DNA from: an uncultured Clostridia bacterium
Lineage (GTDB): Bacteria > Bacillota > Clostridia > TANB77 > CAG-508
Direction: 5' to 3'
DNA: 54,504 nt
Assembly (NCBI GenBank): GCA_948919095.1
Contig: CAQYCU010000004.1
Coordinates: 1 to 54,504 of the forward strand
The notes beneath the pieces are model-generated. The model searched no databases and was not told the DNA's origin. It saw only the letters and a program-made list of their open reading frames with translations. Each line of letters begins with the position of its first letter. Within the stretch, counting starts at the first letter, position 1. Positions 33,998-43,866 of the stretch are shown here, one piece after another. A program made the position numbers and the translations under genes.

Positions 33998-34196
33998 AAA
34001 AACCTTTCTCTAACTTCGTTCGCTCATCGCTATTTATGTTTTTTCCTGCTTATTATATTCTAATTTCTTTTATTTTACAAGATTTTATTATGAATTTTTA
34101 TATTGATAAATATTTATGAAAACAAATGTCATTTTTGACTTTATTTTCATATTATATATTAAATAAGGCAAATTGCCTAGAAAGGATATTTTAATA

Positions 34197-34652
34197 ATGG
34201 AATTAGATGAAAAAAAATTAGAGCCTATGTGTCCAATAATTGATATTGATGGTCATATAGCTAATGGTAAACAATATGATTTAGATATTACTTTGGCTAA
34301 TGATAATAGAGATGTTATCTATGGTGTCGTTAGAGATTGCTTTAAGGAACCTGTAAAAGATGCTGTTGTTAAATTAGTTGAAGTTGATTTTAAGCATGGA
34401 AAGAAAGAACTTAAACCTGTAACTCATACATTTACTGATGATGAGGGAGAATTTGTTTTTGGTCCTCTTTGTCCTGGAAAGAAATATTCTGTTCAAATTT
34501 GGGCTAATTCTGTAAATCATTTTAAGATTTGTGCAAAGTGTCATCGTGAAGGTAAGTGCTTAAAGGGTATTAAATTAGATTGTGACTGCGATTATGACTC
34601 AAAACCTTGTGAAGATAAAATTAACGAATGTGAAGAAAATTGTGAACAATAA
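34197..34652 (+). CDS. Cys-rich protein with carboxypeptidase-regulatory-like domain
   Basis: 151 residues from ATG 34197 after GAAAGGATA. Residues 35-110 form an Ig-like CnaB/carboxypeptidase regulatory fold (VIYGVVRDCFKEPVKDAVVKL, TFTDDEGEFVFGPLCPGKKYSVQI). The C-terminus is rich in Cys with pairs CAKC, CDCD and ends acidic. No signal peptide seen. Lone plus-strand gene between gatD and murT, with its own terminator. Confidence 0.75.
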   Translation: MELDEKKLEPMCPIIDIDGHIANGKQYDLDITLANDNRDVIYGVVRDCFKEPVKDAVVKLVEVDFKHGKKELKPVTHTFTDDEGEFVFGPLCPGKKYSVQIWANSVNHFKICAKCHREGKCLKGIKLDCDCDYDSKPCEDKINECEENCEQ

Positions 34653-34658
34653 AATTTA

Positions 34659-34682
34659 GGTAGCTAGTTTGTGCTAGCTACC
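34659..34682 (+). terminator. Terminator of the Cys-rich gene
   Basis: GGTAGCTAG-tttgtg-CTAGCTACC, a perfect 9-bp stem just after the stop, between convergent genes. Confidence 0.8.
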
Positions 34683-34737
34683 TAGTTCACTTCACTATAT
34701 ATTCTTAAATTAATTTAACTGTTTTGAATATTGGTAT

Positions 34738-36378
34738 TTATTCAATTCCAAGATATTCATACTTAACATAATCTTCGCCCATTCCTGCTGTGAAAGCATC
34801 TAATTTAACAGTATAGATATCTGTTCCCCTGTCCCATTCTCCTGGAACACGTTCAGGTCTCTTAATCTTATCCCAATAAATGGTCATGTCTCCGTTATCA
34901 GCCAACTTACTTATATTACTAATATGAATTATGTATCCATCAGTTATGCCATTTATCCATGTCCAACGGTCTCTCAGTTGTCCCATATAAACTTCTTCTG
35001 TTTTTCCAATCCAATTTCCATTTTCATCACATTCTGGCTCTGTATCAAATGATTCCCACATACAAGATTTATAGTAGTCTGTAAATGAACCAGAGGATAC
35101 ATATACCTTCCCATAGCTAGGTTTCACAATAGGGTAATACACTTTCCAATGAAATAATTTGGTTCTGCTTTTCTTAGAAATAGAATTTTTATTTCCCGCT
35201 GTATCAAATACTGCAACACTACAATCCTTATTATCCGCCATCTCGTTCCCACTCCAACTATATGTTACTGTTTTTTCTGCTGAAAGTTTACTATCAGCTT
35301 TTATTCCATCTATATAAAACTCATATTTCGCTACTCCACTATGATTGTCACTTGCTGTTACTGTTAATGTAAATGAAGTCTCTGATACTGGGGTTGAAAC
35401 TAATGTTACTGTTGGTGCTTCATTGTCAAAGTTAAATCCATTACTTACACATATATTTGTTTTTTGATTACTTTCTGTTCCAATAATCAGTAATACCCAT
35501 AAATAATATGTTCCTGTCATTGTGTCATCTCCACCAGTGACTACTCCATCACTCGAGCAGTTCTGTGTAAATGCTGATATTGCTGGCTCATTTACATTGT
35601 CATCTTTTACCCATAAATACTTCATTGCTGTTATTGTTTCGCCTGTTTCTTTTACTTCTACTTTCGTTGTATGTGTCTTTTTCCATTCTGTGTTTCCATT
35701 TGGTGTGAATTCTACTGATGGTACTATTCCTGTTACTTCTGCTGTTGCACTTGCCATTAAGTCTGCATATGCCTTTACTGTATATTTTCCATTTTTATTT
35801 ACTTCAAAGTCCAATACTGTTTCTGTTTGTGGTGTTTCATATGTCTTTGTTTCTTTTTCAATTCTTTTTCCATCTAGCCATAATTCTATTCTTGTTATTC
35901 CTTTTGTTGTTTCTGTGGCTTTTGCTTTAAATGTTGCTTTTTTTTCATTGTCTATTAATGTTGGACCACTTATTATCTCTACTGTTGGGAATATTAATTT
36001 ATCTGCCTTACCTAGTGTACGTCCTATCTTTGGTACGCTTCTATCTAGTTCAAATGCCCACTCTCCTACTATTGCGACGTCTCCTTTTATTTCTGTTCCT
36101 GGGATTTCATTTTTTATCAATTCGTCTAAAAAGTCGTCTTGGTTGTAATCTGGATTTATATTTTTTTCATATTGTCCATCTGCTAATAACACAGTTTCTA
36201 GTACTTCTCTTGCTTTTGCTTCATTGTGTTTTTCACCAGCATTTACTGCTCTATTAAATATTCCTTTGTCGTTAAATACTGAGTTTAGTCCAACAGCGGC
36301 AAGTATTAGTAACACGATTAGGGTCACAACCAGTGCCGCTAACGTTATTCCCGATGAATTTTCTGTTTTATTCTTCAT
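34738..36378 (-). CDS. Prepilin-like protein with extracellular Ig-like repeats
   Basis: 546 residues. Class III signal with SSGITLAALVVTLIVLLILA followed by AVGLNSVFNDKGIFNRAVNAGEKHNEAKAREVLE. Then beta-rich modules at about 125-215, 220-310 and 320-405, the third with a cadherin/Ig-like APTVTLVSTPVSETSFTLTV and YSWSGNEMADNK, and a C-terminal aromatic-rich domain. Family of the genes at 1-714 and 41871-42662 (shared GIF-R-AV-AG region with the first). Probably surface exposed and assembled or anchored through the pilin helix. Confidence 0.85.
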   Translation of the reverse strand: MKNKTENSSGITLAALVVTLIVLLILAAVGLNSVFNDKGIFNRAVNAGEKHNEAKAREVLETVLLADGQYEKNINPDYNQDDFLDELIKNEIPGTEIKGDVAIVGEWAFELDRSVPKIGRTLGKADKLIFPTVEIISGPTLIDNEKKATFKAKATETTKGITRIELWLDGKRIEKETKTYETPQTETVLDFEVNKNGKYTVKAYADLMASATAEVTGIVPSVEFTPNGNTEWKKTHTTKVEVKETGETITAMKYLWVKDDNVNEPAISAFTQNCSSDGVVTGGDDTMTGTYYLWVLLIIGTESNQKTNICVSNGFNFDNEAPTVTLVSTPVSETSFTLTVTASDNHSGVAKYEFYIDGIKADSKLSAEKTVTYSWSGNEMADNKDCSVAVFDTAGNKNSISKKSRTKLFHWKVYYPIVKPSYGKVYVSSGSFTDYYKSCMWESFDTEPECDENGNWIGKTEEVYMGQLRDRWTWINGITDGYIIHISNISKLADNGDMTIYWDKIKRPERVPGEWDRGTDIYTVKLDAFTAGMGEDYVKYEYLGIE

Positions 36379-36426
36379 TAAAATTATTATTAAACTCTTT
36401 ATTTTTTCTCAAATTAAGTCTCTTAT

Positions 36427-37731
36427 CTATATGTTCATTCTTTTTATTTCTTTTCTTGTTGGTTGCAAAGCTGTATAATTTGCAATAACATATTTCTTAG
36501 TATTTGTTGTATATAAAGCTTTCACCGCTTCTTCTAGTGACAAATAACTTTCAATCTTTTCTGTTGGATACCAAGTAGTCTTTATTCTAATAGCTATATC
36601 ATAAGCTCTTTTTCCAGCAGTAACTATTCTAGTAACATTTTTTATGTCAAAATTTATATCCCATATCCATGATACATCAACACCATCTGCTAAGTTATCA
36701 TTTAGTACAAAGAGCAATTCTTTTTCATCACTGTCCTCATTTAACATTCTAAGACTAACATTTGCCCCTGTTGGGTTCTTAGCCAGGTTTATTAATGTTT
36801 CTGAGCCATTTACTATAACTTTTTCGCATCTTCCATTATCAAGTCTAAAGTTTTTTAAGGTTTCTTTTGCATCTAGTTCATATATTTTTGCAACTGTTAT
36901 TACTGCTGTAAAATTGTAAATTGTATAAATATTATTTGATAGTGTTTCATATTCGACATTATCTACCATAAATTTACCATTTTTTACATCAATGGAAGTT
37001 GCTTTAGTAGAAATTTCATTTCTTCCGAAATTACATGTTGGGCAGTGAAATTTACCTATGTGTGAATATTGGTAATAATCATATTCAAGTCTTGTTTTAT
37101 CAAACGGGCAGAACTTTCCCTCTCCCGCTTCTTTCTCTTCTTTTGTTGCATGTTCATACTTTTCAACACTAAAGTAATATACATTTTCATTATCTTCATT
37201 TGCCTTACCAAGTCTTGATACATTAGGGTCATCACTATTTAATATTAAGTTCCCATTATATGTTTTTAAAAATTCATTTATTTTTAGTATTAAAGTTTCA
37301 ACTTCGCCATTTCTGTCAAGTTGGTCTCTGAAAAAATCAAGTATTACTAAAGTATCCAATCTCATTTTAGTAAATATTTTTGGAACATAGTTTTCATCAA
37401 CTTCAAGCGTTATAAAGTCAGCATTAACCTTACCATTTATTTTACAGTTTTTTAGAATTGCTGTAATTATACCTGTTTCCATATTATTCCCGTCACTATT
37501 TGATATAACTTTTTTTCCATTATTTTCAAGCATGCTTTTTATGCAATTATTTGTTGAAGTTTTACCATTTGTAGCTGTTACAGCTATAACAGGACAATCT
37601 ATTTTTAAATATTTTAATATGTCTGGATTTAATTTCTTAGCAATTTTTCCTGGTAAATTTCCCCCTTTTCTCCCAAAACATTTTAAAATAAAAATGACAA
37701 ATTTTATAAATATTATAATTAATATATTCAT
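36427..37731 (-). CDS. murT: Lipid II isoglutaminyl synthase, Mur ligase subunit
   Basis: 434 residues. Short membrane-proximal N-terminus, ATP site VTATNGKTSTNN, DFITLEVDENYVPKI, DFFRDQLDRNGE, an inserted zinc ribbon (about 205-235) and a C-terminal DUF1727 domain with NPTGANVSLRML and NDNLADGVDVSWIWD. The ribbon reads CPFD...HCPTC: the second cysteine of the usual CPxC is Asp, so only three cysteines remain. Partner of GatD. Confidence 0.93.
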   Translation of the reverse strand: MNILIIIFIKFVIFILKCFGRKGGNLPGKIAKKLNPDILKYLKIDCPVIAVTATNGKTSTNNCIKSMLENNGKKVISNSDGNNMETGIITAILKNCKINGKVNADFITLEVDENYVPKIFTKMRLDTLVILDFFRDQLDRNGEVETLILKINEFLKTYNGNLILNSDDPNVSRLGKANEDNENVYYFSVEKYEHATKEEKEAGEGKFCPFDKTRLEYDYYQYSHIGKFHCPTCNFGRNEISTKATSIDVKNGKFMVDNVEYETLSNNIYTIYNFTAVITVAKIYELDAKETLKNFRLDNGRCEKVIVNGSETLINLAKNPTGANVSLRMLNEDSDEKELLFVLNDNLADGVDVSWIWDINFDIKNVTRIVTAGKRAYDIAIRIKTTWYPTEKIESYLSLEEAVKALYTTNTKKYVIANYTALQPTRKEIKRMNI

Positions 37732-37755
37732 AATAACCTTTCTTAATTAATAAAT

Positions 37756-39953
37756 TTATTTTTTTCTTTTCACATCATACACACTATCTATTTTTCCAAG
37801 TAATCTTTGTACTTTATTTAACTGATTAACACTTTTTACTTCAATAGTCATTTCAATTACTGCTATTTTTTCCTTATTAGCTTTTGCTGAAAGTGCTAAA
37901 AGCTTTGCTTCTGAATTTGATACAACACTTATTACTTCTGTTAAAAGCCCCTCTCTGTCATTAGCAAATACTGTAATTTCAACACTATATTCACTTTCTT
38001 TTTTATTATCCCATTTTACATCGATTATTCTGCCTTCGTCTTTAATCAAATCCTTCACATTTACACAATCTTTTCTGTGTACTGTTACTCCTCTTCCTCT
38101 AGTAATGTAACCAATTATTTCGTCTCCTGGAACTGGAGAACAACATTTTGAAAGCTTAACCAAACAATTGTCAATTCCTTCTACTATTATTCCTGTTTTT
38201 GATGCTCGTGGTTTTCTTGCAGTTTGAAGTTCTTCTATTTTTTCTTCAACATTTATTTCTTCTTTGTTAAACTTCCTATACTCTTCTAATGTTCTTGCAA
38301 TAATCTTTCCGTGGTCCTATTGAGCCAAATCCAACAGCTGAATACAAATCATCTAGATTTCTATATCTGTATTTTTCTAGTACTGCATTGTAGTATTTTT
38401 CGACAAATAATTCTTCAACAGGCATTCCAATTCTTTTTATTTCTTTTTCAATTAATGTTCTTCCTTTTTCAATATTTTCCTGTCTTTCATTCTTTTTAAA
38501 CCATTGTTGAATTTTTGTTTTGGCTTGCGTACTTCTTACAAATTTTAACCAGTCTCTACTTGGTCCCTTACTATTTTCACTTGTAACAATTTCTACTATA
38601 TCACCATTTTTTAACTTTGTAATGATTGGCATCATTCTACTATTAATTTTTGCTCCTACCATTTTGTTTCCAATTTCTGCATGTATCATGTATGCAAAGT
38701 CTATTGGTGTACTACCTTTTGGCAATGTCTTTATCTCACCTTTTGGAGTAAATACATACACTTCGTCTTCAAATAATTCTGTTTTTAAAGTAGATAAAAA
38801 CTCTTCAGGGTCTTGCATATCCTTTTGCCACTCTAAGCTTTCACGAAGCCATGTCAATTTGTCTTCTGTTACTGCTACGTTTTCCTTTTTTCCGTGTAAA
38901 AAAGCTTTGTTCTTTGTATGCCCAGTGAGCAGCAATACCATATTCTGCTATTCTGTGCATATTATAAGTTCTTATTTGTACTTCAAATGGTGTACCTTTT
39001 TTTCCTATCAATGTTGTATGTAATGATTGATACATATTAGGTTTTGGCACTGCTATATAGTCCTTAAATCTACCTGGCATTGGTGTATATAAGTCATGGA
39101 CAACTCCTAGGGCAGCATAACAGTCTTTTACAGAGTTTACTAATATACGTAAAGCAAATAAATCATAAATTTGGTCTAACGTTTTATTGTCCCTTTGCAT
39201 TTTTTTATAAATTGAATACAAATGCTTTGCACGTCCTGTAATTTCAACAACTATATGTTGTTTTTTTAGTTGAACGCGTATTTCTTCCATTATTTCTTCA
39301 ATAAATTTTAAACGTTCATCTCTTTTTCTATCAATTCCTTCAACTATTTCTCTATAATCTTCAGGATATAAATATTTAAATGCTAAGTCTTCTAGTTCCC
39401 ATTTTAATGAGTATACACCAAGTCTATTTGCTAATGGAGTATATAATTCTAGTGTTTCTTTTGCATTTGCTATTTGCCTATCTCTTTTTAAGAATTTTAA
39501 AGTTCTCATATTATGTAATCTATCAGCTAATTTAATTAGTATAACTCTAATATCTTTTCCCATTGCTAAAAACATTTTTCGATAGTTTTCGACTTGTTGT
39601 TCTTCAGCACTTACATAATTTATTTTTCCTAGCTTTGTTACACCATTAACCATCTCAGCTATTTCTGGACTAAATTCATTTGAAATATCTTCTAATGTTA
39701 TTTCAGTATCTTCTACTAAATCATGCATTAAAGCAGCACAAATAGTTGCATCATCTAGACCTAGTGTTGCTAGTATATATGCAACTTGTGTTGGGTGTAT
39801 TATATATGGTTCTCCTGATAATCTTTTTTGTTCTCCATGATGACTAAGAGCATAGTTATAAGCTCTTCTTATTAGTTTTACGTCTGCTCTTTTATTATGT
39901 TTTTTAATTTCTTGAATTATGTCATTTATTGTCGCTTCTTTTACTTCTGTCAT
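37756..39953 (-). CDS. relA: Bifunctional (p)ppGpp synthetase/hydrolase, two CGGA quadruplets
   Basis: In the standard code this is three fragments (residue frames 39953-38841, 38941-38276 and 38163-37756). Reading CGGA at 38891-38894 and 38308-38311 as one residue each gives a single 731-residue protein (2198 nt minus 2 divisible by 3), the normal Rel length. HD hydrolase: HGEQKRLSGEPYIIHP and LMHDLVEDT. Synthetase: GRFKDYIAVPKPNMYQSLHT, EVQIRT, IAAHWAYKEQSFFT-G-KKENVAVTEDKLTWLRESLEW. TGS: VFTPKGEIKTLPKGSTPIDFAY. Then YSAVGFGSIGP-G-KIIARTLEEYRK and a C-terminal zinc-finger/ACT part with KCCSPVPGD. Two independent restorations in one housekeeping gene show that the decoding is efficient in this cell. 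Confidence 0.95.
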
Positions 39954-40021
39954 AAAATCATTCCCTTCTTTGTTGAATTATGTCTTTTTTCTGTTAAGCT
40001 TTTTAATCCATCATATCAAAA

Positions 40022-41728
40022 TTATAAAACTGCCCTTCTTAAATCTTTAAGTAACACTTGAATTTTCTCCATATTATTATAGCTATTTATTTGTATTTTT
40101 CCCACAATGTCAATCTTATCTCCTATTTGAAATTCTTCAGCAAGTTCTCCCATTCCAAAACCTATTGCATCAATATATGAATGAATATCTTGTAATCCTA
40201 ATTTTAAATGTTTTCCATCTGTAAGTGTTCTTATTGATGTTATTTTTAAATTTTTATATATAAATACTGGTTCATAGTTTGCTTCTCCAAATGGCTCTAA
40301 TAAGCTTAACTCTTTTATTGTAGCTATATTTACATCATTCTGATTTACTTCATACTCAATTTTTAATTCTGGTATAGTTTTTTCTTCATTTATATTGTTT
40401 TTAGCATATTCTTCAAATTCTTTTTTAAAGTTTTCGAAAGCATCTGTTTTTAGACTTAATCCTATTGCCATGCTATGTCCACCATAATTTGTCAGATACT
40501 TATTGCATTTACTTACAGCTTCATGTATGTCAAATCCCTCAATACTTCTTCCTGAACCTCTAGCATCTTCTCCTTCAAAACATATTAGTATGCTCGGTTT
40601 ATAATAATTTTCAGTTATCTTTGATGATACAATCCCAATTACTCCATGGTGCCATCCTTCTTTTCCTAATACATAACATGCTGGTTCTTCTTTTTCTTTT
40701 TTTGAGCTTTCAATACATTCTATTGCTTCTTCAAATATTCTTTTTTCAATATTTTGCCTTTCCATATTATATTTTTCTAATTGCTGTGCTAGTTCTCGTG
40801 CTTTTAGTGGGTCATTTGTTAGAAATAGCTCAAGAGCTACCTCTTGATGTCCCATTCTACCACAGGCATTTATCCTTGGTGATATCCCAAATGATACAGT
40901 TGTAGCATTTATCTCTTTAAATCCAGCTAACTTTAATATTTCTCTAAGACCTATATTTCTAGTCTGTTTTACTAACATCAAACCTAATTTTGCTATTACT
41001 CTATTTTCATCAACAAGTGGAACAATATCCGATATAGTTCCAATACAAGCAATGTCTAAATATTTTAAATATTCATCTTCATTAATATCCATTTTAATTG
41101 ATAATGCTTGAATTAATTTGAATGCGACTCCACATCCAGCAAGTTCTCTAAATGGATATTTATTATCCTTTCTTTTGCAATCTACTACTGCAAGTGTTTC
41201 TGGAATTTGTTCTCCTGGCTCATGATGGTCTGTAACAATTACATCCATTTTTAATTCTTTCGCAAGCTCAATTTCTTCAATAGCTGTAATTCCACAATCT
41301 ACTGTAATTATTAGGTTATATCCTTCATTTGCAATTTTTGTAATTGCATCCTTATTAAGTCCATATCCTTCATTTATTCTGTTTGGAATATATACATTTA
41401 CATCAATTCCTCTGTCTTGCATAAATCTTTTTATTATTGTCGAACTTGTGATTCCGTCTACATCATAATCGCCATATACTATAATTTTCTCTTTTTTCTC
41501 AATGGCTTTTACTATTCTATCAATAGCCTTTCCCATATCTGGCATTAAAAATGGGTCATAGAAGTCATGCCTTGTTGGATTCAAAAATTTCTCAATATTC
41601 TTCTCTTCTATATTTTTATTTGCTATGACTCTTGAGACTAATCTACCTAATTTATATTTCTCTTGTATTAGTTCTATTTTATTGTCAATATCAGGTACTT
41701 CTTCTACTTTTTTCCATATTTTTTTCAT
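40022..41728 (-). CDS. recJ: Single-stranded-DNA exonuclease
   Basis: 568 residues, the core RecJ length. DHH phosphoesterase motifs: VYGDYDVDGITSS (I), DCGITA (II), VTDHHEPG (III), and SFGISPRINACGRMGH; the DHHA1 domain with GYGGHSMAIGLS-type sequence (here NYGGHSMAIGLS) and a C-terminal OB-fold. 5'-3' exonuclease in recombination and repair. No in-frame CGG. Confidence 0.96.
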   Translation of the reverse strand: MKKIWKKVEEVPDIDNKIELIQEKYKLGRLVSRVIANKNIEEKNIEKFLNPTRHDFYDPFLMPDMGKAIDRIVKAIEKKEKIIVYGDYDVDGITSSTIIKRFMQDRGIDVNVYIPNRINEGYGLNKDAITKIANEGYNLIITVDCGITAIEEIELAKELKMDVIVTDHHEPGEQIPETLAVVDCKRKDNKYPFRELAGCGVAFKLIQALSIKMDINEDEYLKYLDIACIGTISDIVPLVDENRVIAKLGLMLVKQTRNIGLREILKLAGFKEINATTVSFGISPRINACGRMGHQEVALELFLTNDPLKARELAQQLEKYNMERQNIEKRIFEEAIECIESSKKEKEEPACYVLGKEGWHHGVIGIVSSKITENYYKPSILICFEGEDARGSGRSIEGFDIHEAVSKCNKYLTNYGGHSMAIGLSLKTDAFENFKKEFEEYAKNNINEEKTIPELKIEYEVNQNDVNIATIKELSLLEPFGEANYEPVFIYKNLKITSIRTLTDGKHLKLGLQDIHSYIDAIGFGMGELAEEFQIGDKIDIVGKIQINSYNNMEKIQVLLKDLRRAVL

Positions 41729-41801
41729 CTACTCTCTCTTTCCTATATACTCCCCTTTTTAGTTAAATATGATTTATTTTTGTTTTTAACTAAATAATAA
41801 A

Positions 41802-41853
41802 AATAATATTGCCATTATTTTATACCTTTTTTGGTACTTTGGCAATATTATTT
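41802..41853 (-). terminator. Terminator of the 41871 pilin-like gene
   Basis: AATAATATTGCCA and TGGCAATATTATT pair around a loop itself containing GTACC/GGTA; T-rich on both sides, so possibly bidirectional. Confidence 0.75.
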
Positions 41854-41870
41854 TTTTGTTTTTTTTATTT

Positions 41871-42662
41871 TTATCTTACTATAACCTTTACAGTTACTGT
41901 TGCTTGCTCTTTTCCTGGTTCTGATGCTCTATATGTTTTTGTATATTCTCCTACCTTTGTTATATCTATTTTCATATCATTTGATGGTCTAAAAGTATAC
42001 ATTATTGCATCACCATTTTTTGCTGTAATAACAGGTAACATATCTTTATAATTTTCTTCATTTACATTCAGTGTTACTTCAACTGTTGAGCCACTTTCTA
42101 TTTCAGTACCATTTTCATATAGTTTCAAGTTTGATGCTGGTAATGTTGTTTCCTCTGTATTAGTAAAATCCTCATTCAGTCTATAAAATATTTGTTTATT
42201 GTAATTTATTCCATTGTTATAATATATAGCTCTTGATTTACTATTAATAATATATACATTATTTGAGCTGCTTTCTGTTATGCTTCCCAAATTCATATTA
42301 TCTGTTTCAATCTTTAATTCTCCTAACTCTATATTATACCTGTTTTTTATGTTTTCAGCTAATTTATCGAAATCTATTACATAATATGGTTCTTGGTCGT
42401 TTGGGCTTTTTACATCAGTTGTTAAAAACGTTTTGCTTCCTGTATATACTGGTCCAATTGTTGATAAGTCATCATCTATATCATATAAAATTGATATATT
42501 TTCTTTTAATTTTAGGATATCATCTCTAAAGTTAGTATACTTTTTTGTCTCAGTTAACTTTGTTGTACGTACAACTATTGGTGTACTTATAAGCATTAGC
42601 ACAATTGCTGTAATTACTAGTGATATTAATGTTATTCCTCTCTCTTTCTTAATCTTTTGCAT
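41871..42662 (-). CDS. Prepilin-like protein
   Basis: 263 residues. Class III signal KKERGITLISLVITAIVLMLI with Gly before the hydrophobic helix, then ETKKYTNFRDDILKLKENI, a globular region, and a C-terminal beta sandwich ending in TYRASEPGKEQATVTVKV. Third member of the dispersed prepilin-like group; no pilus assembly ATPase or peptidase gene is seen nearby. Confidence 0.82.
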   Translation of the reverse strand: MQKIKKERGITLISLVITAIVLMLISTPIVVRTTKLTETKKYTNFRDDILKLKENISILYDIDDDLSTIGPVYTGSKTFLTTDVKSPNDQEPYYVIDFDKLAENIKNRYNIELGELKIETDNMNLGSITESSSNNVYIINSKSRAIYYNNGINYNKQIFYRLNEDFTNTEETTLPASNLKLYENGTEIESGSTVEVTLNVNEENYKDMLPVITAKNGDAIMYTFRPSNDMKIDITKVGEYTKTYRASEPGKEQATVTVKVIVR

Positions 42663-42686
42663 AATAACCCTCTTTTCTAAAATATC

Positions 42687-43076
42687 TTATATATCTCTTT
42701 CTACACTTTTTGGATCATCTACTCTTGTTTCTCTTGTATTAACCTCTTGAGTTGCTTTTGGGCTTGTTGTTGTACGTGCTCTTGTGTTTGATTTTTCTGT
42801 ATTCTTTAATGAAAGTTTATCCTTTTTTGCCATTTTTAATGCTTCTTCCATTCCCATTTTACTGTCTTCATAAACAACTTCTTCCATAGCCTGGTCTAAT
42901 ATCCTCTTGTTTTCAGGGTTTAATTCATTAAATCCATTTAGTCTTTTATATAAATATTCACTCCCAAATTCATCTTCTAATAGTTCTTCTTCTGATAAAT
43001 CTGGTCCCATAACTCTTTTTAAAAATTGTGTTAGTTCTATGAAAAAATCTTTTATTTTTTCAAATACATTATTCAT
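42687..43076 (-). CDS. Hypothetical acidic protein
   Basis: 129 residues. FFIELTQFLKRVMGPDLSEEELLEDEFGSEYLYKRL in the N-terminal half; the last 40 residues are a Thr/Arg/Ser-rich disordered tail. Not recognised; 24 bases upstream of the pilin-like gene, so probably in the same transcript. Confidence 0.6.
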   Translation of the reverse strand: MNNVFEKIKDFFIELTQFLKRVMGPDLSEEELLEDEFGSEYLYKRLNGFNELNPENKRILDQAMEEVVYEDSKMGMEEALKMAKKDKLSLKNTEKSNTRARTTTSPKATQEVNTRETRVDDPKSVERDI

Positions 43077-43169
43077 TTTTATTAAAACTCCTTTAATTCA
43101 TATACTCATACACTTTTATTATATCATTTTAGTATAATTTTTGCAAGTTTTTTTGCCAAATATTTGGAT

Positions 43170-43841
43170 TTATGAATGTTTTGCTATATTTTCATATATT
43201 TTTTCCTTTAATGTAAAATCTCTTTCAGTTTGTATTACGAGTTTCCATAGATATGCTAATACTATTACCATTACTATATTTTTATAATATAGTACTAATA
43301 TACTGCTTACAGCTGTAAGCATTGCAATGCTTATTAATGAAATGTCTTGAATATATGTATAACTTAGTCGTAAACCTTTAAATATATGAAGTAATTCGTG
43401 TACAATTCTTCCTCCATCTAGTGGATAAATAGGTATTAAGTTAAATATTGCTATTATTAAATTACTATAAATTATATTTTTATTTGTTATTCCTAAGAAT
43501 ATAAAATCTCCATTTATTTTTGTTACTATCATGGTAATTGCAAATATTAATAGATTAGTTATTGGTCCTGCTAACGCAATAATTATCTTTTTTATTGTTA
43601 TCATATTTCCTTTTTTTATTTTCTTGTTGTAATCATTAAAATTTATTCTAAAATTTAGTTTTATACCATATGGCATTATTGTTAGGTTTTCTGGTTTAAA
43701 TCCAATTACTACTCCACATATCAAATGCCCTAATTCATGAATTAGAGCAAATATCATAACCGAGGCATATATTTCTATTCTATTTGTTATAAAAAAAATA
43801 ATAGCAAAAATAAATATTTTAATGTCTATTTTTATATTCAT
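43170..43841 (-). CDS. spoIVFB: SpoIVFB-type M50 site-2 protease
   Basis: 223 residues, five or six membrane segments. Zinc motif HELGH at about 37-41 in the second helix and the partner NLIPIYPLDGGRI at about 136. In Bacillus SpoIVFB cleaves pro-sigma-K in the mother cell. It directly follows an M23 protein gene, the SpoIVFA-SpoIVFB order. Confidence 0.85.
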   Translation of the reverse strand: MNIKIDIKIFIFAIIFFITNRIEIYASVMIFALIHELGHLICGVVIGFKPENLTIMPYGIKLNFRINFNDYNKKIKKGNMITIKKIIIALAGPITNLLIFAITMIVTKINGDFIFLGITNKNIIYSNLIIAIFNLIPIYPLDGGRIVHELLHIFKGLRLSYTYIQDISLISIAMLTAVSSILVLYYKNIVMVIVLAYLWKLVIQTERDFTLKEKIYENIAKHS

Positions 43842-43866
43842 TAATCAATCTCCTTATTAAATTTTG

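Noticed and set aside
6345..39953. Frameshifts at CGGN as sequencing or assembly errors
   Set aside because: Errors do not know the reading frame. CGG in the other two frames is never associated with a shift, no other intact-looking gene has a shift elsewhere, and 23 of 23 sites have exactly one extra base. Only raw reads can close this fully.
37756..39953. relA as a decayed pseudogene
   Set aside because: The only interruptions are two CGGA sites; all domains and catalytic motifs are preserved and the total length is normal.
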